Origin: Isoetes taiwanensis
Taxonomy: Eukaryota > Streptophyta > Lycopodiopsida > Isoetales > Isoetaceae
Reading direction: 5' to 3'
DNA length: 64,000 nucleotides
NCBI GenBank assembly: GCA_021234155.1
Contig: JAJEKV010000093.1
Span: 748,001 to 812,000, forward strand
Positions 44,753 through 55,789 of the stretch are shown piece after piece (position 1 is the stretch's first letter; every line of letters starts with the position of its first letter). The notes below the pieces were generated by a model, which saw nothing but the letters and a program-made list of their open reading frames with translations, was not told the DNA's origin and made no database searches. Both the position numbers and the translations under genes were made by a program.

Positions 44753-45914
44753 ACAAAGGTTTGCTGTCTGATAATTTCATTTTTGCATGCTTGGATGTAC
44801 TTGAACGATGCATCTATTCATGTCACAATGTTTTTATTTGTTATTCGGATTTTCAAGAGCCAAGATATCTGATGGCAAATGACTTTGATTCAGAAAAGAT
44901 ACAGTAAAACATGTGCACATGTTAACTTTTGTTTGCATGGAAATTTTTCTAGAAATATATACAAGAGGCTACGGATTTCTAATGGCTCGCTGGCCCTTTT
45001 ACATGACTGGCATAACTGAAACAGAGTTTTGCCTTAAATAGCATTTGCAAATGCAGTGAGCAGTTGCCATGAAGCATGGAGCTTGAGTTGCCTTGAAGCA
45101 TGGAGCTTGAGAAGGTTAGCAAAGACCATTTGATAATAAATATGTTCTAAGACCAGGTTGGAGCTTGAGCAGGTTAACAAAGACCATTTGGTTTGATTTC
45201 TCGTTTGCATGTTTTACATTGATTGGTACTTACTACAAATAAGTGATGCACAAACATAACTTGTGTCCTATTGTTTTTGAGATATATGCCTATGCTTCCA
45301 TAGCAAAAGTGCATCTAGAAACTTTGCTTTCATGCATTTGATGCTTGTTTCACCATGGAAAAGAATGGGTTTTCTCCTTTTCAAAACATTGTCTAAGGTA
45401 ATTAAACTGAGTTACTTCTAAGGAGCTGCATATAATATACTCAAAATGAGAAGGCAACTCACCATTTTCTATGTCCCAAGTTTTTATTCTTGTCTAGTTT
45501 TTATTCTAATGTTGAGATGATTTCTTGGCTGTTTAGGACACCAAAGGAGGGATTTAAAAAAGCTGTTATTTGAAGACCTAGGTTGAAATGTTCTTTAAAG
45601 ACTTCTTTCTGATGCTGATGTAATTTGCTGGAGCCCATTGTCTCATGACCTTTATCGTCATTGTAAAGGTTGTCAATTCGTGACATGTAACTATGATTAG
45701 ATTTAAATACAAAAAATTTTCTTCTATATATACTCTTTATCTCTTTATGAATTTGTATCTTGTTAAATTCAAGCATCATTATAGTCCAGACAAAATCCAA
45801 TAGCCTTTTATAATGACGAAATGATGACAATGATGAGAATGCCGATGAAAATGTGTTAAAACACTAATGAAGCATATGATAGATGTGTGAAGCATATGAT
45901 GGATGTGCTGAACA
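44753..45914. other. No gene recognised
   Basis: AT-rich. A 40-45-bp imperfect duplication (GTTGCCATGAAGCATGGAGC / GTTGCCTTGAAGCATGGAGC, then GAGCTTGAGNAGGTTANCAA) is present near 45064-45180. Confidence 0.45.
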
Positions 45915-46235
45915 AACCTGGCAAAAAACTTGACGTAAACTTTGACGAAAAACTTGACATAATTCTGACGCATACTAGTCGAATATTTCTGATGAAAAAT
46001 GTGATGAAAATTCTGACGTTAAGTCTGGCGAAAAAATGACGAAAATTCTGACGATAAGTCTGATGAACATTCTGAAGATTTTGCGTCAGACAATCTGACG
46101 AAAATTTTGACGCAAAATCAGACGATTTCTCGTTAGAGAATATACATTAGAATATACGTCAGTCATATGATTCTGTGAAGGGTTTCTGACGATTTTTCTA
46201 ACGTGAAGGGTTCTCAACGATTTTTCATGGTTTGG
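45915..46235. repeat. Irregular array of TCTGACGAAAA-like units
   Basis: At least fifteen copies of the core TGACG or its complement, mostly as TCTGACGAAAAT, TCTGACGTTAAG or TTGACGCAAAATC, occur at 10-25-bp spacing. Both orientations occur toward the right half (GCGTCAGACAATCTGACG is a palindrome). It is a degenerate satellite or protein-binding-site array of unknown origin. Confidence 0.65.
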
Positions 46236-46257
46236 AAATAGGACGCGCGCACTAGAC

Positions 46258-46700
46258 CCAATGGAAACCTCCCCTAGTTTCCTTGGAAAATTGGGGAGGT
46301 TTCCATTAAAATATTTTTAAAAAAAAGTCGTAATCAATAAAGGCGGGTGCAATCAATAAAGGCGTGTTGCGCAACCACCGAGGTATATTAAAAAAGCATG
46401 TGGATCGAGGCGGATCGTGAGGGGTTTTTTTTTTCTAATTTTTATGGGAAATCTCCCCTGTTTTCTTATATGGAAACCTCCCCAGGTCTACCAAGAAAGT
46501 TGGGGAGGTTTCCAGGGAAAGGTGGGGAGGTTATTTTCCAAAATGGAAACCTCCCCAGGTCTACCTGGAAAGTTGGGGAGGTTTCCAGGGAAAGGTGGGG
46601 AGGTTTCCGGGAAGATGAATAGAATAGAATAGAATAGTTTTTTTAACGTCCAGGGAAAGTTGGGGAGGTTTCCACTGAAAGTGGGGGAGGGTTCCACGGA
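46258..46700. repeat. GGAAACCTCCCC hairpin-motif cluster, right group
   Basis: ATGGAAACCTCCCC and its complement GGGGAGGTTTCCA alternate about ten times, at about 46259, 46297, 46467, 46502, 46521, 46544, 46573, 46596, 46650 and 46677. Adjacent opposed words form hairpins. Two segments, near 46466-46530 and 46543-46610, are tandem copies of one another (CCCCAGGTCTACC, then AAGTTGGGGAGGTTTCCAGG, then GAAAGGTGGGGAGGTT). Confidence 0.8.
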
Positions 46701-47123
46701 AAATTGTGTTGCTATAAACCTTTTATGCAAACCAAGCACCACCTTTAACAGCAAAAAGTACTACAGCTCCTAACCAATGTTTCAAACTTTTCCTGTGTAG
46801 AATGCAAACTAATGTCCAAGTACCCATCATGATACAATCTTTCACATTGTTTTATATTCTTGGCCTAATCCTCTAAGATGTAGGTAGAGGAAGCATTTGT
46901 CTCAAGGCACTCCATATAAAGCAACTATAGATGATTAAAATACATTGCACAAAGCACAGACCTAGAGGCAAATCATTGCAGGACTTACTATCAACTATGT
47001 CGAGGTATGTCTAGAACTTATGAAAATTTGCAGTTATGCCTATACATCTGTGCTTCAATAACATGATCTAGGTGAACGACAGTTATTTTTAGATATCGGT
47101 GTGATTATTCCATCTGTAGCCGC
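46701..47123. other. No gene recognised
   Basis: AT-rich spacer. The right end would include the intron before the EF-hand exon. Confidence 0.4.
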
Positions 47124-47400
47124 ATAGCTGGATGCAAATGGCGATGGCAAGGTGAGCGCCAAGGAACTGAGAAAACGCAGGAAATGTAAAGCCACAAGTG
47201 AGCTGTTCAAAATGGCAGACAGAGATGGAAATGGCTATTTGGACATGGAAGAGTGCAAGACCTTGTTCTACATCATGGCCACCAAAAGCATCTGTGCTAT
47301 GTGCTCCAGGTTCATTTTTGCAAACGGTTACAGATGCATTGCATGCAATGCTTCAACAATGCAATGGTTCTCTTCTAAAAGAAGAGAACCATCATTCTAG
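47124..47400 (+). pseudogene. EF-hand pair plus zinc-finger exon, broken at 3' side
   Basis: After a CATAG acceptor the frame reads LDANGDGKVSAKEL, a calcium-binding loop, then FKMADRDGNGYLDMEE, a second EF-hand loop with Asp at 1, 3 and 5 and Glu at 12. It then reads KSICAMCSRFIFANGYRCIA and CN, a C-x2-C ... C-x2-C ZZ/C1-like zinc-binding pattern. Plant proteins joining an EF-hand pair to such a finger are known to me as a family without an assigned function. The frame ends in a perfect 29-bp hairpin and a stop at 47400, so the finger is cut off after its fourth cysteine. The first EF-hand helix must lie in an upstream exon that was not found. Exons at 48580-48880 may be its continuation. 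Confidence 0.6.
47364..47392. repeat. Perfect 29-bp hairpin at the break of the zinc-finger exon
   Basis: ATGGTTCTCTTCT, loop AAA, AGAAGAGAACCAT: 13 perfect pairs. It coincides with the end of protein homology and the start of a T-rich repeat-bearing stretch, as if marking an insertion boundary. Confidence 0.75.
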
Positions 47401-47699
47401 GGAAGGGGACGCCAGTTTTGGCGCCAGCTCTGCTTTTGGATCCAAGCTTTCTTTGGCACAAGCCTTGCTATAGCGCAAGCTTTCTTTGGCCTTTTCTCCC
47501 ATAAAAGCCTTGTGTCTTCCTGCATTCCTCATCGGCGTTTCCTCCGAGCTGAATCTTGTTGTTATACGAAGTTCCCCCCCTCCCACCTCTTACTCTCCTA
47601 TATGGGTTTTACTTTTTTCAGTGTTGGCCAATGGGCTTTTGCATTTTTCCCAACGTAGCACATGGCGCTTCTGGAGGGCACCAAGGGGAAGCCCCCCTG

Positions 47700-48155
47700 G
47701 GTTGGGCCTATATTTTTCTTATCTCGGCGTAGCCCCGTGGCTTCCGAGGATCATTATGGATCATCTCTTCAATTTTTGATATTATGCTCTTATATTTCTA
47801 TTCCGACTTTATAGTTTGCTGACTTGACCCATGGATGGTTTCTAACACATTTAATAGTCGCATATCATTCGGTCTTGCAGGTTGGAGCTCACTCATGTGC
47901 ATGAAGCTGCTTTTTGTAGCTTCTGGGTCGAGCCTATATTTTCCTATCTCGGTGTAGCCTCGTGGTTTCCGGGATCCTCATGGATCATCTTTTCCATTTT
48001 GATATTGTGCTCTTGTATTTCTAGTCCCACTTTGTAGCTTGCTTACTTTTGGCCCGTAGATGGCTCCTAACACAGTTGACAATCACATGTGGTTTGGTCG
48101 TGCAGTTTGGAGCTCTCTGATGTGCATGGGGCTGTTTTTTATACAAGTGGCCAGG
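47700..48155 (+). repeat. Tandem duplication, period about 226 bp
   Basis: GGGCCTATATTTTTCTTATC near 47704 recurs as GAGCCTATATTTTCCTATCT near 47930. The following words keep order: CTCGGYGTAGCC, CGTGGYTTCCG, TCATGGATCATCT, TTTGATATT, TGCTCTTRTATTTCTA, TAACACA, GGTCKTGCAGKTTGGAGCTC. Identity is about 85 percent by eye. It lies between the EF-hand exon and the 48.5-kb exons, so may be in an intron or an inserted element. Confidence 0.75.
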
Positions 48156-48576
48156 TGGGACGCATGGAGCGGTATCTTAGCGGGGCAGATTTGAGTCACT
48201 GCTTGGATGGGTGGCGCGACCTTGATTTTTGCAGTTTGCAGTTTGGGAGCATTACAGTACAGCGGCCTTCTAGATGTTCTACGTGGGGGCCTGTACTTAT
48301 TGTACACAATTATCTTATACATCGGGTGGTCCAACCCGAGGTCGTGTTTGTTGATTTTACCTATTTGGGGTTCATAATTTTGTTCCCCTCTTCACTCATT
48401 TTGGGATTCATCAGTTTGTTTCCCCATGGGTCATTGTACTAATTTTTCATTCAGCTCAATGGAACACCACTTCACTTCACTTCGGATGTTGATATTTGTG
48501 CATAAGGACCTTTCTCTAGAATATTTGCTTGCCTTGTTTTCAGTCCAGTTCTCATACTCACTCTCATCCCTGAAGG

Positions 48577-48882
48577 GATTTCGTGGATGAAAACATGCTC
48601 AATGCTCTTCTCCAACGCCCAGAGTTTGTCAACAAGGACGCATTCACTGTAAGTAGAACGTAAGAGTTCGGTCGGTTTCTACATTTTAGATCTTCGATTT
48701 TATTTTGTGCTGAATAATAAGTTATTAGTGGTTCGTTACAGCAAACTGAACTCGTAAACATTGGCCCAAAAGCTGCAGAGACTGTGAAATCCAAAAGTGC
48801 CTGGCGGATCTTCTTTTATCTGGCTAAAGGCGCAGCCCATGCTGTAGATCTTATGGGCACATCTGAAGGGGATTCAACATAG
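48577..48882 (+). CDS. Two exon-like blocks, possible continuation of the EF-hand gene
   Basis: Block 1 (about 48587-48650) reads DENMLNALLQRPEFVNKDAF followed by a GTAAGTA donor. Block 2 begins after a TTACAG acceptor at 48741 and reads QTELVNIGPKAAETVKSKSA, then WRIFFYLAKGAAHAVDLMGT and a stop (TAG) near 48882. Phases are compatible. The helical, Ala/Lys-rich C-terminus is in keeping with the tail of EF-hand/zinc-finger plant proteins, but the link to the exon at 47124 is inference from position and strand only. Confidence 0.4.
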
Positions 48883-50690
48883 CAGTTCAACGTGTGAGTA
48901 TTGCAGCATCGATTGCACAAGGTTGAACTTTTATAAAAACTAGTACTAGGGGTTGTCCCACAATGGGTTGCCCTCGTGAATGGAATTAAGACATTTGTTG
49001 AATTCAACTTAGCTTGTTGTGCAGTAAGATGTATATAATTGTGCATTCAATACATGAGATTAGCCTATACTTGTTGTGATTGGAAGCAAGGATGTTATAG
49101 ATCACATCTTATCACTATCACTATCACTATCACTACATATATAATGCAGAAGTTTTTTGTTTGATTCTATTTTTTGTCTGATGGTAATTTTTTTGTGCTG
49201 ATGATGAATTTACACTTGACACATGTACTCCAAAAATTTTGCTCTATATTTTTTTTTCCCTTCATGTTTCTTGCTGTGCAAGCAATCCCGGCTTTGGATG
49301 CTCCTGCACTTGCCGCATCCCTGTTCTACCATAGCCAGATGCTCCAAGCATCTCCAAGGACATCGCAAGGTCCTCCGTGATGATATCCAAGGTATTACCA
49401 AGCTACATATTAATGTCGTGGTAGACCATGAAAATTTAAGGTTAGCTTGCCCTATGAAGGAAAATACATAGACAAATGTTAACATGGTTTTATTTCAATT
49501 TAATAGTGTTTTTTGGTTACGATTTCCAAACCATCGTATACCAGTGCTTTTTTGAAGCACTTATATATTTAATGTCCCCCCTAGAAAATTCGCCCCAAGT
49601 ATTATGTCCTAACTTCTATAAAAAGAAACATTTGCCAACAGTGCGAACTTTGAAATCATGAAATTCGCCATGTGTGCTAAACTAACCCCCTTCAAATTTT
49701 TCCTTAAAGGAAACCCTGTAGTGGACGTGCAAGTTGTGCCACCTGAAAAGCAAAGAACCCTTGTACATGTTACTGTTATCAGTATTACCCTTCTTGGTCT
49801 AATATTTTGTTGATTGCTGCAGGTAATTTGATTTACTATCAGTCTTGCTATAATTTGGCAAAGTGTTTTTGATGGAAAATTGAAGAGCTAAAACATATTG
49901 GCATAATATTTGGTTATATTATGAGGGGAGGAACTCGTTGAGAATTGTCCTATTATGTTACTCTTATTACGAGTATTTGCACGTTGAAGCCAGAAACTAT
50001 AAAACACATGCACATGTAGATAAAGTGGACGAGGTGGCACATAACATGAATGTAAGAGAAGTGCATGATCCTTCTACTCAATATTTTACGCAATAACATT
50101 TGATGGCTGGTTCATACTACAAGTTAGGCCATAGTAGGATGATACTGTAATCGAAATTTGTCATTTAAATTCCATTCAAGTCTCAGAACATATAAATCTC
50201 CAGAGCTTTATACCATATGTAGAAGGTCATAAAGGTAAGCATATACAAATAACCTTGAGGGCCAGACCTGAAGAACAATGTGCTTATACAACTTTGTGGA
50301 GAACAATGCACTTATACAACTTCGCCATACAATTATATTCATAGAAGTGTAATGCGAGCTCCATGATGCCCAACATTTTCCGAATAGACCATAAAAGGTC
50401 ACTCACTTGAATGCTACACAAAGCTCAAATTGCTCCTGTTCCTGCTCTGCCCCAGGGGATTCACCTATATGTAATATGGACCCCAGGGGATTCATCTATA
50501 TGTATATATATGCCATCTGCGTTAACATAGTAGGTAGGTAAAAAATCCTTAATATGCATGACGACTACCCTTGAAAAAGTACCCAATTTGATAATGTACA
50601 GGTGTAAAATGGACTTAACATAGTTTAAAACCTACATTTTTTCACACATATTCATACATAATAGACTAGAATAGAATAGCTAAAAAAAAA
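48883..50690. other. Intergenic; (CACTAT)n microsatellite at 49110-49133
   Basis: No convincing gene is seen. The open stretch near 49285-49380 (IPALDAPALAASLFYHSQML) has a coding look on the plus strand, but no recognised relative and no clear splice sites beyond the CAAG/GTCC at its end. Confidence 0.4.
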
Positions 50691-50706
50691 ACCTTATAGT
50701 ATTACT

Positions 50707-50842
50707 CACATGGTGGATTTCAGAAGAACATCCTCCTCCTCGTGCTACACCTGCACTTGCACCTACACCTACACCTGCATCTGCACTGCTGCTGCTATTG
50801 CTGCTGCGACTGCTAGTGTCTTTTAAAATAGCAACCATAACT
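50707..50842 (-). CDS. Possible Ser/Gly/Ala-rich exon
   Basis: Minus strand: after a TGTGCAG acceptor (about 50842) the frame reads VMVAILKDTSSRSSNSSSSA, then DAGVGVGASAGVARGGGCSS, then EIHH, ending at a GTGAGT donor near 50709. The DNA is a (GCAGCA)/(GGTGTA) microsatellite-like run, so the low-complexity protein could simply be a translated repeat. Both splice signals are good, which is why it is listed. Confidence 0.25.
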
Positions 50843-50859
50843 GCACAAATGAAGGCATA

Positions 50860-51261
50860 TGCCATTTTCTATCCAAACACATCTATCACTAGAGAACCAA
50901 CCTTTTGTCTTCATCTGCTACCATATAAAACCAAACATTAAGTTAATGCCTTTTATGCAATTGGAGAACTCACAGCACAACCTTGTACCTTGGCAACCAT
51001 GTGGAGATTTTCCTGCTGCCAGGGAACCAAGGGTTTTGTGAATTTGTGAATCTCATCCCCCCTCAGGAATGCAAAGCAGGAGTTGGTTTTCTTCCTGAGT
51101 GACACCATCCCTCCAGTCAATTTTGCTCATCCAATCAGCTAGATTGGGATGGAATGAGGAGGGGAGGGGAGGGGTTCCTCCTGGAATTGGTTAAAGCTTC
51201 TGCTGATGAAGGATGAGATCTCTAGAGGATCCTCAAATGTTTTCCGATTATCATCTCTAAT
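50860..51261. other. Spacer between exon-like block and LINE fragment
   Basis: No conserved protein reading; a G-rich GAGGGGAGGGGAGGGG tract lies near 51158-51173. Confidence 0.4.
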
Positions 51262-52372
51262 TGACGAAATACTGTTACCTGCTAGTCTGGCCCCTCGGCC
51301 ATTCTGAAGAAGCATTTCGAGTTTTCATAGTCCATCTCAGCATACCATTTAGTTTTGGAGCGAACCACCGCCCCTCTGGCTTCTACTTCCTCAATCGCCT
51401 TAGCTTTCCCTTCAAATTCTTCCTCCAATTGCTGCATGTCAATATTATGGGGGTGTGCCAGCAACTCCTGCTTAATTAGTCTCAACTGGTTATAGATCTC
51501 ATTCTTTTCTCTTTTAAATTCCATAGCTCGATTCCTGCCCCAGGTTTTGGCCTAGTCCTTCATTAAACAGAGCTTTTTTACCCAAGCTTTCATACTCGGG
51601 TAGTTTTCAGCATTATTAAGAGAGGACACAAACTGTCTGAAGGGTTTGCAAAATGCCTCTTTCCCCAACGAGGATGTGTTGAATTTAAAAGGCACATTTC
51701 CAGTCTTCCTAGCTGTAGGAATACTTTCGAATATCAAACTTTGAGGAACATGATCAGAGTGTGAGAAGGCCAGCTCCCCTTCAACATAGCATTTATCCAT
51801 GAAACAGGCAGATTTATTAGCTATGTAGAATCTGTCTAATAAGCCTTATACCCGGTCCTGACCCTTTTGCTTATTCGACCATGAGAACGCAGCATTAGAG
51901 GGCGGAATAAGAGCAAGCCCAACATTATTTAGCAGAGAGTTCCAAGTAGAGTCCTCAGCATTTGACAAATTTCTGTGCAACCCAATCTTCTGATCCCACA
52001 CATCAGTCATGTTCAGATCCCCTACAAGGATCCAATTATCAAATAAGATCCGCCTGTTGATTAATCCAACATTCAATTTCTTCCCACATAATCTGCAGGC
52101 TTATTGGAAGCGTATATGTTGATCATTCCCCATTTACACTCACTGCCTTCAAGCATGACTGCCTGCCAATGCCCATTTCTACTTGCATATTGAGAATGTT
52201 GCGCAAATCCTTTCCAAAGAATACAGGTGCCCCCTTTGGTTCCCCTGGCCGCACAACTGAAGGAAGTGAAATCTTTTCCTACCCACTTTCCAATTGATCT
52301 TGCCTCAAAATCCGGTAAACGATGCTCCTGTATGAGCACAATGTCTGCTTTCATGAAGATTCCACGAGACAA
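51262..52372 (-). mobile_element. LINE endonuclease-domain fragment
   Basis: On the minus strand the AP-endonuclease order is clear: KADIVLIQEHRLPDFEARSI (about 52350), then GTKGGTCILWKG, then ILVGDLNMTDVWDQKIGLHR (about 52020), and FSHSDHVPQSLIF (about 51755). These are the metal-binding QE, GDxN and SDH motifs of LINE endonucleases. A helical linker rich in Glu/Lys follows (51520-51280). No reverse transcriptase is found downstream, so the copy is 3'-truncated or broken. Stops lie near 52073, 51846 and 51545. It is not the same family as the LINE at 27-31 kb: motif spacing and wording differ. Confidence 0.8.
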
Positions 52373-52375
52373 TTT

Positions 52376-53425
52376 TCATGGAGAAATGTTCAGTACTGAC
52401 ATTGCACAACCGTGCCATTCTTCAATTAATACGTACCAAATCTTTTGATCTGACCATAGGTCTGGTCTTCCAAGACCTCCTATTCGACCAACTAAGCGAA
52501 TGTAAGATATACTCCTCACTGGATAAGGAACATTAGGCCTCCCACCCAAGTACCTCGGCCAGATGTAACAACATTCATTATTTTGTATCATTATCCAATA
52601 GTGATAAAACCACATATGCCAAAAGGCGTTGGCTTGTACCATTGCCCCATCACTCAATACTGGACAGCAACAATATAAAATCTTATAATCCCTTGGACCC
52701 AAGTACCACGGCCAAATGTAGCAACCTTCATTATTCTGTACCATTCTCCGATAGTGATTAAACCACATGTGCCAAAAGTCGTTGGCTTGTACCATCACCC
52801 TTTCACCCAATACTAGACAGCAACAATATAAAATCTTGTAATCCCTTGGTCCAAGGGACCCACTGAATCTAGCATGCCCAAGCCTCTGTGTTGAGGGGGT
52901 CACATCCTTTTTAGCATGCCAAAGGTTCAACGTCGTTTTGGGGATTTTTAACCTTGCAAGTCTGCTCTTGAGTGATTCTAGTTCACATTCGTCCAAACTG
53001 CCATTTCTTAGTGTAGTACAATCTTTCTTGTCCCTATAGATGGGTATTGAAAATCTATCCCTCCAATGATTTAGTGCACAACCATTTATGCAACCCATTC
53101 TTTGTAAACAACAAATGTACCATTTCACAGGACCAAGGAGGTACCAATGTCTACTGCAATACTTCTCCAAATCCGGTACCCCCATAACCACCCCAATATT
53201 TGTGTTCCCAGTGACATGTCGGGGGTAAGGATCTGGGTTTAGAATGCAAGTGCAACTTGTTTTTTTTTTTGTGTTGACTACTCTGTGAGTGACAGAAATT
53301 CTTTGTACATACGTGAGACTGAGACAGATGTAACTATAAATTCCGCAACTACTATTGTAATATGTAGGTTTACAAAATGTTGATGTGGTCAACCGACCAT
53401 CATGAAAATAGGTCGGCCCCATCAT
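52376..53425 (-). CDS. 349-codon ORF with internal 51-residue repeat, unknown
   Basis: This is one of the longest uninterrupted frames in the window. From ATG 53425 it reads through a Thr/Ser/Tyr-rich N-terminus, then DECELESLKSRLARLKIPKT, then a 51-residue unit twice: LGPRDYKILYCCCLVLGERV with MVQANDFWHMWF, and LGPRDYKILYCCCPVLSDGA with MVQANAFWHMWF. It ends NISP at 52376, three bases upstream of the LINE endonuclease frame. The protein would be unusually rich in Trp, Tyr and Cys. The DNA repeat is 153 bp, a multiple of three, so the frame survives. It may be the 5' UTR or an ORF1 replacement of the adjoining LINE, or non-coding DNA open by chance. I do not recognise it. Confidence 0.35.
   Translation of the reverse strand: MMGPTYFHDGRLTTSTFCKPTYYNSSCGIYSYICLSLTYVQRISVTHRVVNTKKKTSCTCILNPDPYPRHVTGNTNIGVVMGVPDLEKYCSRHWYLLGPVKWYICCLQRMGCINGCALNHWRDRFSIPIYRDKKDCTTLRNGSLDECELESLKSRLARLKIPKTTLNLWHAKKDVTPSTQRLGHARFSGSLGPRDYKILYCCCLVLGERVMVQANDFWHMWFNHYRRMVQNNEGCYIWPWYLGPRDYKILYCCCPVLSDGAMVQANAFWHMWFYHYWIMIQNNECCYIWPRYLGGRPNVPYPVRSISYIRLVGRIGGLGRPDLWSDQKIWYVLIEEWHGCAMSVLNISP
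52551..52856 (-). repeat. Two tandem 153-bp units
   Basis: Units 52551-52703 and 52704-52856 share about 85 percent by eye, for example TACCTCGGCCAGATGTAACA versus TACCACGGCCAAATGTAGCA, and GCGTTGGCTTGTACCATTGC versus TCGTTGGCTTGTACCATCAC. Both are in the frame described above. Confidence 0.85.
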
Positions 53426-53887
53426 TTAGCAAAGCCGCTTAGGGACAAAGTCCAAACAAAAAGGAACACAAAAGTTGGCAGAGAGGCCAATACCTTGTGT
53501 CGGTTGCTACACCCGGCTACATCCCCATCAGTTGTGTCAACCCATTTCGATACAGAGGAGAGGAGCTGGTTGCTTTGAAACACCAAGCCAATCCAACATT
53601 GCCCCTTGCCTTACTCAGTACCTTACTCTTATCCAGAATTTAATTGCCACTTAGGACAAATAAAACTCTTTTTTGCTCTTTGCATCACTTACGAAGCATA
53701 CTGCTTAAAATTTTTATAATGTTTTAAAGTCATGTCTATGCAAAATATATCCTTTTTGCATCCAATATACTTCATATTATGAAAAAAAGGCTTAAACTAA
53801 TAATTTTCAACTTTAGAACATCCAAAAGCCTACAATAAGATGAACACAAACAACATGATAAGACATATTTCTTCTTTGAACTATGTA

Positions 53888-53945
53888 TGGGTCCCATGAC
53901 CTATTGGTCTCCGTGGACGTTAAAAAAATATTCTTCAACAATTTT
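53888..53945 (+). mobile_element. Short LINE/SINE 3'-tail fragment
   Basis: GGGTCCCATGACCTATTGGT then CTCCGTGGACGTTAAAA resembles the end of the GC-rich LINE (GGGTCCCATAGACCGATTGG then TCTCC, near 60029-60055) and the tail of the SINE at 23380-23400 (CGTGGACGTTAAAA). Confidence 0.5.
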
Positions 53946-55789
53946 TACACTGAGTATCTTATATAAAGGATGGCCTTTTGCACCGAGTCGAACAAAAGAA
54001 ATGTTCATGCACAGACAATTAATTTGTTTAGCTCAAGGTTTATCATAAATATTTAGTCTTTTCTTTCTTTCTCTTGATCAACAACCGCTCCCCCGAGCAC
54101 CACCATATCATTATGGGCATAAGGGGCATAAAATTATGGTAGGGGGTGCTTAAATTACGGGCATAAGAGACATATAAATACATAGGAGTTGCTTACATTA
54201 GGCGCAGAAGACATGTATACATATAGTAGGGGGTGTAATTATTGCAAGAGACAAGGCCATATCGGAGGGGTTTTTTTTTCAATATAGAGTTGTATACATG
54301 GGGGGTTTGGGGTAACCCCATGCATGCAGATGGCATATCCCCCTTATCTGTAAGTGCATCCCCTTGCAATCAACCAGTTTTACTATCAGTGTCCATAATG
54401 GTTTACTTATTTCTAGCAATTTTCTATTCTATTATGTGAGGGATTGAGATTGCTAAAGGATGTGTGGAATCTTTGTTGGATATCCACATCCTTATTACAT
54501 GTTTGTAGATTGTGCAATGAATAGTTTTTGTTGTAGAGGTTTGTGCAGAGTTAGCTTATCAAAATGAAGCAGCAGCTAAGTTATTTGGACTTTTAACATA
54601 TGCAGAGACCTTATTTATTTAGGGAACAATGTGGTAAGAGCATATCCATCCGTGTCTTTACAAATTACACCATGAATGACACATTGCATTTGGGAAGTGC
54701 AAGTTGATGGTTAGCATTATAAACTTGGATGGAAACATCATCTAAGCTTTGCGTTTAAGTGATATATCTTACATGCTAGGTTTGTCGACATGTGAGGGGT
54801 CTGGTAAGTCCATAATTTTTTTTATATAAGTTACAATTCATTGGTATAATGTCTCAAAAATAGCTAGGCCAAACTATGCTTAGCATCTGTGGTGGCTCCT
54901 AATTAAAATATATAGGGAGATCAAAAAATACATTGTCCTCCATATCGCTTTTAGCGTAGAGTTTGGCCGAGACAAGGATAATAATGGCAATACTTTCGCA
55001 TTGGCATTGAGTTGTTAAAAAACATAAGAATTGAGGTTATATTCAATACCTCAATTCCCTTTAATTCTCGTGATCTAATCGATCTATGAAAGTGGTTTAT
55101 CTCCTCAATTCAACAAACGTTTTCTTAATGGTACACATATATTTACAAGATAGAAGACATACATGGTGAAACCAATCGGCATACACAATTATATCTAGGC
55201 AAAGGCAAAACAAATTGCCTCCCCCCCAAAAAAAAAAAAAAAAGAAAAGAAAACCACCCACAAAAAAGAGAGCAAGGGTCGAAATTAGGGGGTTCCTCCC
55301 GTAATATCCGATTAAAGTTGGAAATATCCCGATTTACTAAAGTAGATGCGTGCAAATTTCTAGTCGAAATTTCATAAAATTAGTGTTAAACCGCAATTTT
55401 GGAGGTATTTTTCTCAAAAATCCAAAGAAGCATAAATAAAAGACGACATTTTTGCTGGTTAGTGCAAAATCTAAGTTCGAGGCCTGAGAGAGAGGGAGAG
55501 AGAATCAAAGACCATACTACATGATTTAATGGCAAAGAATCTTACAATTCAGACCCGATTGAAAGTGCCAATTGAAATCTATAGCTACGTGAAACTTGAT
55601 TTAAGCTTTATTTAAGTCTATAGTCAAGTCATAAGCATCTTAATGCTTAAATTTTGTAGTCTACTTAACTTAATCGCTAAGTGATGAACTATAACCCGTA
55701 ATCGCGAGGCCATGTCTTTGAAAGACTAGCCTTAGAGTGAATTATTCACTCTTTTCTTTTATGTATCTTTTTTAAATGAAATATAAAAC
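53946..55789. other. Intergenic; mononucleotide runs
   Basis: No gene recognised. A C8A16-type run is at 55220-55241. The region 54110-54400 has repeated GGGGGTG/GGCATAA words and a T10 run; its nature is unknown. Confidence 0.45.

Noticed and set aside
54110-54400. Homology between this C/G-run stretch and the insertion at 9862-10119
   Set aside because: Similarity is only in composition and short words; no alignable core was found by eye.
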